The notes under the pieces were generated by a model, which was given only the letters and a program-made list of their open reading frames with translations, had not been told where the DNA came from and did no database searches. A program made the translations under genes and the position numbers. From positions 1 through 13,208 of the forward strand of contig JAAZUZ010000034.1 in NCBI GenBank assembly GCA_018623875.1: DNA of 13,208 nucleotides, given 5' to 3'. The DNA is from Synechococcus sp. HW_metabat.21. GTDB taxonomy: Bacteria > Cyanobacteriota > Cyanobacteriia > PCC-6307 > Cyanobiaceae. Of this stretch, positions 10,254-13,208 are shown piece by piece (within the stretch, counting starts at the first letter, position 1; every line of letters starts with the position of its first letter).

Positions 10254-10895
10254 ATGAGTCACACGCTCAAAGGACTGGTCAGGGATGTCAAAACTCTTGC
10301 TCAGCTGAGTTTTTGGCGGACCACCGCCCAGCGGCTGCGCAGCTGGTCAACCCGGCTGCACTGGGGAACCTTCGGGAGGGTGGAGCGTCAAAAACGCTTC
10401 ACCGCCGCACAGATCCAACTCAAGGTGATCAACGCCTGCTTGATGCGCGCCTGGGCTCGCTTCCACGACAGCAGCGTGGATGACCCAGATCTGGCGATTC
10501 CCTACTGCCGCTGGGAAGAAGACAAGCAGCACGCTCGAATGAGCGCGACATGGATCGCGCCAACCTCCTCAAGGCTGCAGACCCACACCTTGCATCTGTA
10601 CCGCTGGGGTGAGTTCAGCGTGGGGGACTCCAAGCGCATCAAGGTGTCCTCGCAGTCCGAACAGACCAAAGTCCTCACCACCCTCATTCACAGCTTCCTG
10701 ATGGAGCTGCTCGGTCTCGATCAAACGGAAGAGGAGGAGAGCAACGCCATCCGTGCCCTGTGCTTCCTTGAAGTGAGCTGCCACCTGAAGGACTGCTCCG
10801 AAAAGGTGCAACTAGAAACACTGTTCAGGGGCGAAGCGAGCCCCCATCCAGCCGATCCATTCGAGCTGCAGAGCAAAGGCCCCAACAACCCTTAA
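10254..10895 (+). CDS. Hypothetical protein, 213 aa, low-GC gene beside tRNA-Val
   Basis: I do not recognise this protein. It begins at ATG 10254 (MSHTLKGLVRDVKTLAQLSF) with CAGGG just upstream as a weak ribosome site. It has a basic N-terminal third (WRTTAQRLRSWSTRLHWG, FGRVERQKRF), a middle with several Trp and Cys (INACLMRAWARFHD, IPYCRWEEDK, LHLYRWGEFSVGD), a short acidic helix (LLGLDQTEEEESNAIRAL), and a Pro/Asn-rich tail. There is no signal peptide, membrane helix or known catalytic motif. Three 60-base rows inside it are 50, 63 and 55 percent GC by count, against 73 percent in a sampled row of the SulP gene, so its composition differs from the neighbours. It stands alone between the terminator at 10160 and the convergent tRNA, the sort of place where acquired genes sit. 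Codon use looks normal enough for a real gene. Confidence 0.72.
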   Translation: MSHTLKGLVRDVKTLAQLSFWRTTAQRLRSWSTRLHWGTFGRVERQKRFTAAQIQLKVINACLMRAWARFHDSSVDDPDLAIPYCRWEEDKQHARMSATWIAPTSSRLQTHTLHLYRWGEFSVGDSKRIKVSSQSEQTKVLTTLIHSFLMELLGLDQTEEEESNAIRALCFLEVSCHLKDCSEKVQLETLFRGEASPHPADPFELQSKGPNNP

Positions 10896-10921
10896 ACGGC
10901 TGAAGGGTTGAGTTCACTCAA
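10887..10921. terminator. Candidate bidirectional stem-loops between the orphan gene and tRNA-Val
   Basis: AACCCTT (10887-10893) and AAGGGTT (10903-10909) form a 7-bp inverted repeat overlapping the orphan-gene stop. A second dyad, TTGAGT/ACTCAA with a two-base centre (10908-10921), abuts the 3' end of the tRNA exactly. Neither is followed by a T run in either direction, so these are weak terminator or processing-signal candidates. Confidence 0.35.
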
Positions 10922-10993
<72 letters not shown>

Positions 10994-11031
10994 GGCTACG
11001 GCATTCTGCAGGGCAGCACTGACCCCCAGCG

Positions 11032-11505
11032 ATGGCCAGCGGCCAGCAACACGACCGCGCCACCTGCTGGCTGGCCCTGCCCTACGGACTGCTCTGGTGG
11101 CCCTGGATGGGCCCCCGCGGAGCACTCGTCAGTGGCCTGGCCTTCCTGATCGGCGGCCTCTGGCTCTCACCCGATCTCGACACCAACTCCCGGCCCTACC
11201 AGCGCTGGGGCCCGCTGCGCTGGCTGTGGTGGCCCTACCGGCAGGCCCTGCGCCATCGCTCGGTTCTCTCCCATTCGCCGGTGCTGGGCACCCTGGTGCG
11301 CGTTGGTTACCTCACCGGCCTCGCCCTGCTGCTGACAGGCCTCACCCACCCCCCGGCCAACACGGACCTGCTGCGCTGGCTGCACCAGCAATGGAGCCGG
11401 CCGGAACGGTTGCTTCTGGTTGCCCTGATTGGGATCGAAGCCAGTGCCTGGCTGCATCTCCTGCAGGACGGGGACCCGATGCCACGGATCAGAAGACGTC
11501 GCTAA
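11032..11505 (+). CDS. DUF2227-type putative metal-binding membrane-associated protein
   Basis: A 157-aa protein starting at ATG 11032 (MASGQQHDRATCW). The pattern of His/Asp residues, HDR near residue 7, LSPDLDTNSRPYQRWG, then RHRSVLSHSPVLGTLVR, and a late WLHLLQDG, matches the DUF2227 family of putative metal-binding proteins as I remember it. These resemble the membrane-bound metal-dependent hydrolase group, so a metal-centred hydrolase activity is possible but unproven. Hydrophobic segments (LALPYGLLWWPWMGP; ALVSGLAFLIGGLWL; VGYLTGLALLLTGL; LLLVALIGIEASAWL) suggest membrane association. It is the first gene of the unit with the second methyltransferase (23 bases downstream) and mazG. Its promoter must lie in the 38 bases shared with the divergent tRNA gene, or be absent if the transcript comes from elsewhere. 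Confidence 0.8.
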   Translation: MASGQQHDRATCWLALPYGLLWWPWMGPRGALVSGLAFLIGGLWLSPDLDTNSRPYQRWGPLRWLWWPYRQALRHRSVLSHSPVLGTLVRVGYLTGLALLLTGLTHPPANTDLLRWLHQQWSRPERLLLVALIGIEASAWLHLLQDGDPMPRIRRRR

Positions 11506-11528
11506 AGCAAAGGCAACGGCTTCGCGCG

Positions 11529-12215
11529 ATGGCCAGCCTTGACTTCGATGGCGACTACGGCCGCCACTACGACCAGCGCATTCGCCGGCTCATTCCCGCC
11601 TACGACGCCCACCTGGAGCTCGCCGCGGCCGCGCTCGGTGCCCTCGTTCCAACGGCCGCATCGGCCCTCGTGGTGGGACCTGGGGCCGGGGAAGAACTCC
11701 CAAGCCTGCTGAAGGCCATGCCCGGTGCAACCCTGCAGCTGGTGGAACCAAGCGAGCAGATGCGCGGGTTTTGCAACGCGGTGATTGCGGAAGCACAAGG
11801 AGGCCAGCGCATCGCCTGGGGGCCTAACGCGCTCGAGGAGGTGGAGGGCCGTTTTGACGCGGTGATCTGCCAGAACGTCCTGCACCTGCTGCCACCGGCT
11901 GAGCAAGAACCAGTCCTGGCGCAGCTCTGTGCCCGCGTCGGCCCAGGGGGCGTGCTGGTGCTCAGCAGCTTCAGTGAAGAGAAGGACGCGGACCTGGAGC
12001 TCTGGCAGGCGATTGCCCGCGCCCGCTTCCACGACCAGGGCCTGGAGCCTGAAGCCATCGAGCGCGTCATGGCCTCCCGCAATACCGGGGTCTTCTCGCT
12101 CGATCCCGATCGGTTGGCAACGCAGTTGCAGCTGGCCCAGATGGAGCCCCCCAGGCCATTGCTGCAGGCACTCTTCAACCGGCTCTGGTTCAGCCGCAGG
12201 CCCCGCGGTCAATGA
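11529..12215 (+). CDS. Class I SAM-dependent methyltransferase, 228 aa
   Basis: The start is ATG 11529 (MASLDFDGDYGRHYDQRIRR). The frame is open further upstream but would overlap the DUF2227-type gene; with this ATG a 23-base gap remains. The N-terminal YDQRIRRLIPAYDAHLELA resembles the leader seen in CmoA-like and related methyltransferases. Motif I is ALVVGPGAGEELPSLL (46-61), where the usual Asp of the DxGxG motif is replaced; Glu73 (LQLVEPSEQM) follows as the ribose-binding acid. FDAVICQNVLHLLPPAEQ and RVGPGGVLVLSSFSEEKD are motifs IV and V-VI. The substrate is unknown; a tRNA or small-molecule target is possible. It ends 29 bases before mazG and is presumably co-transcribed with it. Confidence 0.87.
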   Translation: MASLDFDGDYGRHYDQRIRRLIPAYDAHLELAAAALGALVPTAASALVVGPGAGEELPSLLKAMPGATLQLVEPSEQMRGFCNAVIAEAQGGQRIAWGPNALEEVEGRFDAVICQNVLHLLPPAEQEPVLAQLCARVGPGGVLVLSSFSEEKDADLELWQAIARARFHDQGLEPEAIERVMASRNTGVFSLDPDRLATQLQLAQMEPPRPLLQALFNRLWFSRRPRGQ

Positions 12216-12244
12216 GATCGTGAGGGAGCAGCTGGCCCCTTCCC

Positions 12245-13054
12245 ATGAGCGATGCCCTTCAAGAGCTGATCGCGGTGGTGGCCAAGCTGCGGGATCCCGA
12301 TGGGGGCTGCCCCTGGGACCTGGAGCAAACCCACCAGTCCCTGGTCCCCTACGTGCTCGAGGAAGCCCACGAGGTGGCCGATGCCATTCGCTCTGGGGAT
12401 GAGGCCCACCTCAAAGAAGAGCTCGGCGACCTCCTGCTTCAGGTGGTGCTCCATGCCCAGATCGCCCAGGAGGAGCAGCGCTTCGACCTTGAGGCCATCG
12501 CCCGGGGGATCAGCGAGAAATTGATCCGCCGCCACCCCCACGTCTTCAGCGATGCCATCGCCCCAGACAGCGCAGCGGTCAAGGAAACCTGGGAGGCGAT
12601 CAAGGCCAGTGAAAAGGCCGAGGCACCGCTCTCGGCCAGCCCCCTCAGCGACCGCCTAGCCGGCAAGGTGCGCGGTCAACCCGCCCTGGCCGGGGCGATG
12701 ACGATCTCCAAGAAAGCCGCCAAGGCCGGCTTCGAGTGGGACGCCATGGAGGGCGTCTGGGAGAAGGTCCACGAGGAGCTCGATGAGCTCAAAGAAGCGG
12801 TGGCCTCCGGGGACAAGGCCCACGCCCAAGAGGAACTCGGCGATGTTCTCTTCACCCTCGTGAACGTGGCCCGCTGGTGCGGCATCGACCCAGAGGAAGG
12901 CCTGGCCGGCACCAACCGCCGCTTCCTCGATCGCTTCTCCCGGGTCGAGTCCGCCCTAGGCGGCGACCTGCAAGGACGCAGCATCCGCGAACTGGAGAGC
13001 CTCTGGCAGCAGGCCAAGGCCCAGATCCGCAGCGAGCAGCGGGGTGCGGTCTGA
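12245..13054 (+). CDS. mazG: Nucleoside triphosphate pyrophosphohydrolase MazG
   Basis: A 269-aa two-domain MazG (E. coli MazG is about 263 aa), which hydrolyses NTPs and dNTPs to NMPs and pyrophosphate, cleaning the nucleotide pool and, in E. coli, lowering ppGpp. The N-terminal lead-in RDPDGGCPWDLEQTHQSL (16-33) is typical. The first metal-binding EExxE...ExxD set is LEEAHE (38-43) with KEELGD (57-62). The second is HEELDE (176-181) with EELGD (196-200). Both catalytic helix pairs are intact. The ATG 12245 start has a poor Shine-Dalgarno; a GAGGGAG lies about 16 bases upstream. It follows the methyltransferase by 29 bases. Full-length two-domain architecture argues for the cellular enzyme rather than the short single-domain phage MazG. 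Confidence 0.97.
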   Translation: MSDALQELIAVVAKLRDPDGGCPWDLEQTHQSLVPYVLEEAHEVADAIRSGDEAHLKEELGDLLLQVVLHAQIAQEEQRFDLEAIARGISEKLIRRHPHVFSDAIAPDSAAVKETWEAIKASEKAEAPLSASPLSDRLAGKVRGQPALAGAMTISKKAAKAGFEWDAMEGVWEKVHEELDELKEAVASGDKAHAQEELGDVLFTLVNVARWCGIDPEEGLAGTNRRFLDRFSRVESALGGDLQGRSIRELESLWQQAKAQIRSEQRGAV

Positions 13055-13072
13055 AGGAGAGGGGAGCAGCTG

Positions 13073-13208
13073 ATGGAGCGCAACCGCGCTGAATGGCGCG
13101 AGGAGCTACAGATCAAGGCGTCGTTCAAGCGGGGGGCGACGGTGCGCAAGTCTGGAGAGACATCCCCACGCCCTCGCGATGGCCGACAGTGCCGCTCCCG
13201 CCCCAACA
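13073..13208 (+). CDS. Possible gene start, open at the window edge (unresolved)
   Basis: A frame opens at ATG 13073 with a strong Shine-Dalgarno (GGGGAG at 13061-13066, six bases before the start) only 18 bases after the mazG stop. At least 45 codons remain open to the end of the window. The product starts MERNRAEWREELQIKASF and continues very basic and rich in Arg and Pro; no family is recognised, and the composition looks partly like untranslated GC-rich sequence. An alternative start in another frame, ATG 13179 (MADSAAPAPT, no good Shine-Dalgarno), could be the real next gene. In picocyanobacteria I recall a spermidine synthase gene (speE) following mazG, and that start would suit a variable N-terminus, but too little is visible to decide. 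Confidence 0.35.
   Translation, partial: MERNRAEWREELQIKASFKRGATVRKSGETSPRPRDGRQCRSRPN

Noticed and set aside
11502..12212. A 236-codon - strand frame opposite the second methyltransferase.
   Set aside because: The + strand has clear SAM-binding motifs and operon spacing; the minus product has none.
12224..13072. The 11-mer GGGAGCAGCTG occurs before mazG (12224-12234) and again before the ATG at 13073 (13062-13072).
   Set aside because: In 13 kb many 11-mer pairs are expected by chance, and the first copy is not at a sensible distance from a start codon.

Overview
This GC-rich window looks like chromosomal DNA of a unicellular picocyanobacterium of the Synechococcus/Cyanobium type. That is an inference from the gene set and order (ligA beside valS, a mazG cluster, a protein of the DUF2227 type, a SulP carrier), from tightly packed, often overlapping genes, and from a tRNA gene without an encoded CCA end. 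Only one copy of the HIP1 octamer (GCGATCGC) was seen by eye. That fits the marine/Cyanobium branch, where HIP1 is not enriched, better than most other cyanobacteria. No insertion sequence, CRISPR array, phage gene or toxin-antitoxin pair was found.

Layout. (1) Positions 1-1963, + strand: the 3' seven-eighths of ligA (NAD-dependent DNA ligase), then a 57-residue unrecognised protein whose start overlaps the ligA stop. (2) Positions 1948-6464, - strand: a tightly packed run read as unknown 152-aa protein, 2-oxoglutarate/Fe(II) oxygenase, valS (valyl-tRNA synthetase) and a TVP38/DedA-type membrane protein. Three of these genes are joined by one-base stop/start overlaps or follow within 49 bases. 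The run meets the small gene of region 1 tail to tail with a 16-base overlap. (3) Positions 6518-10160, + strand: an 84-aa acidic protein, a SAM methyltransferase, a short-chain dehydrogenase and a SulP anion transporter with a STAS domain, closed by a strong intrinsic terminator. A 53-base gap separates this unit from the divergent unit 2. (4) Positions 10254-10895: a lone unrecognised gene of visibly lower GC, lying beside the 3' end of tRNA-Val(UAC), which is on the - strand. (5) Positions 11032-13208, + strand: a DUF2227-type protein, a second SAM methyltransferase, mazG, and an unresolved open end that may belong to the next gene.

The genes are mostly housekeeping (replication/repair ligase, valine charging, nucleotide-pool cleaning) mixed with lineage-type enzymes of unknown substrate: two methyltransferases, one SDR and one oxygenase. 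I see no clear new multi-gene system. The points most worth checking are the coupled oxygenase/unknown pair upstream of valS, competing hairpins just before the SulP gene, the compositionally odd gene next to the tRNA, and the overlapping 57-aa gene. No stretch longer than 300 bases lacks a gene. The longest gap, 10099-10253, holds the terminator and a weak inverted repeat.
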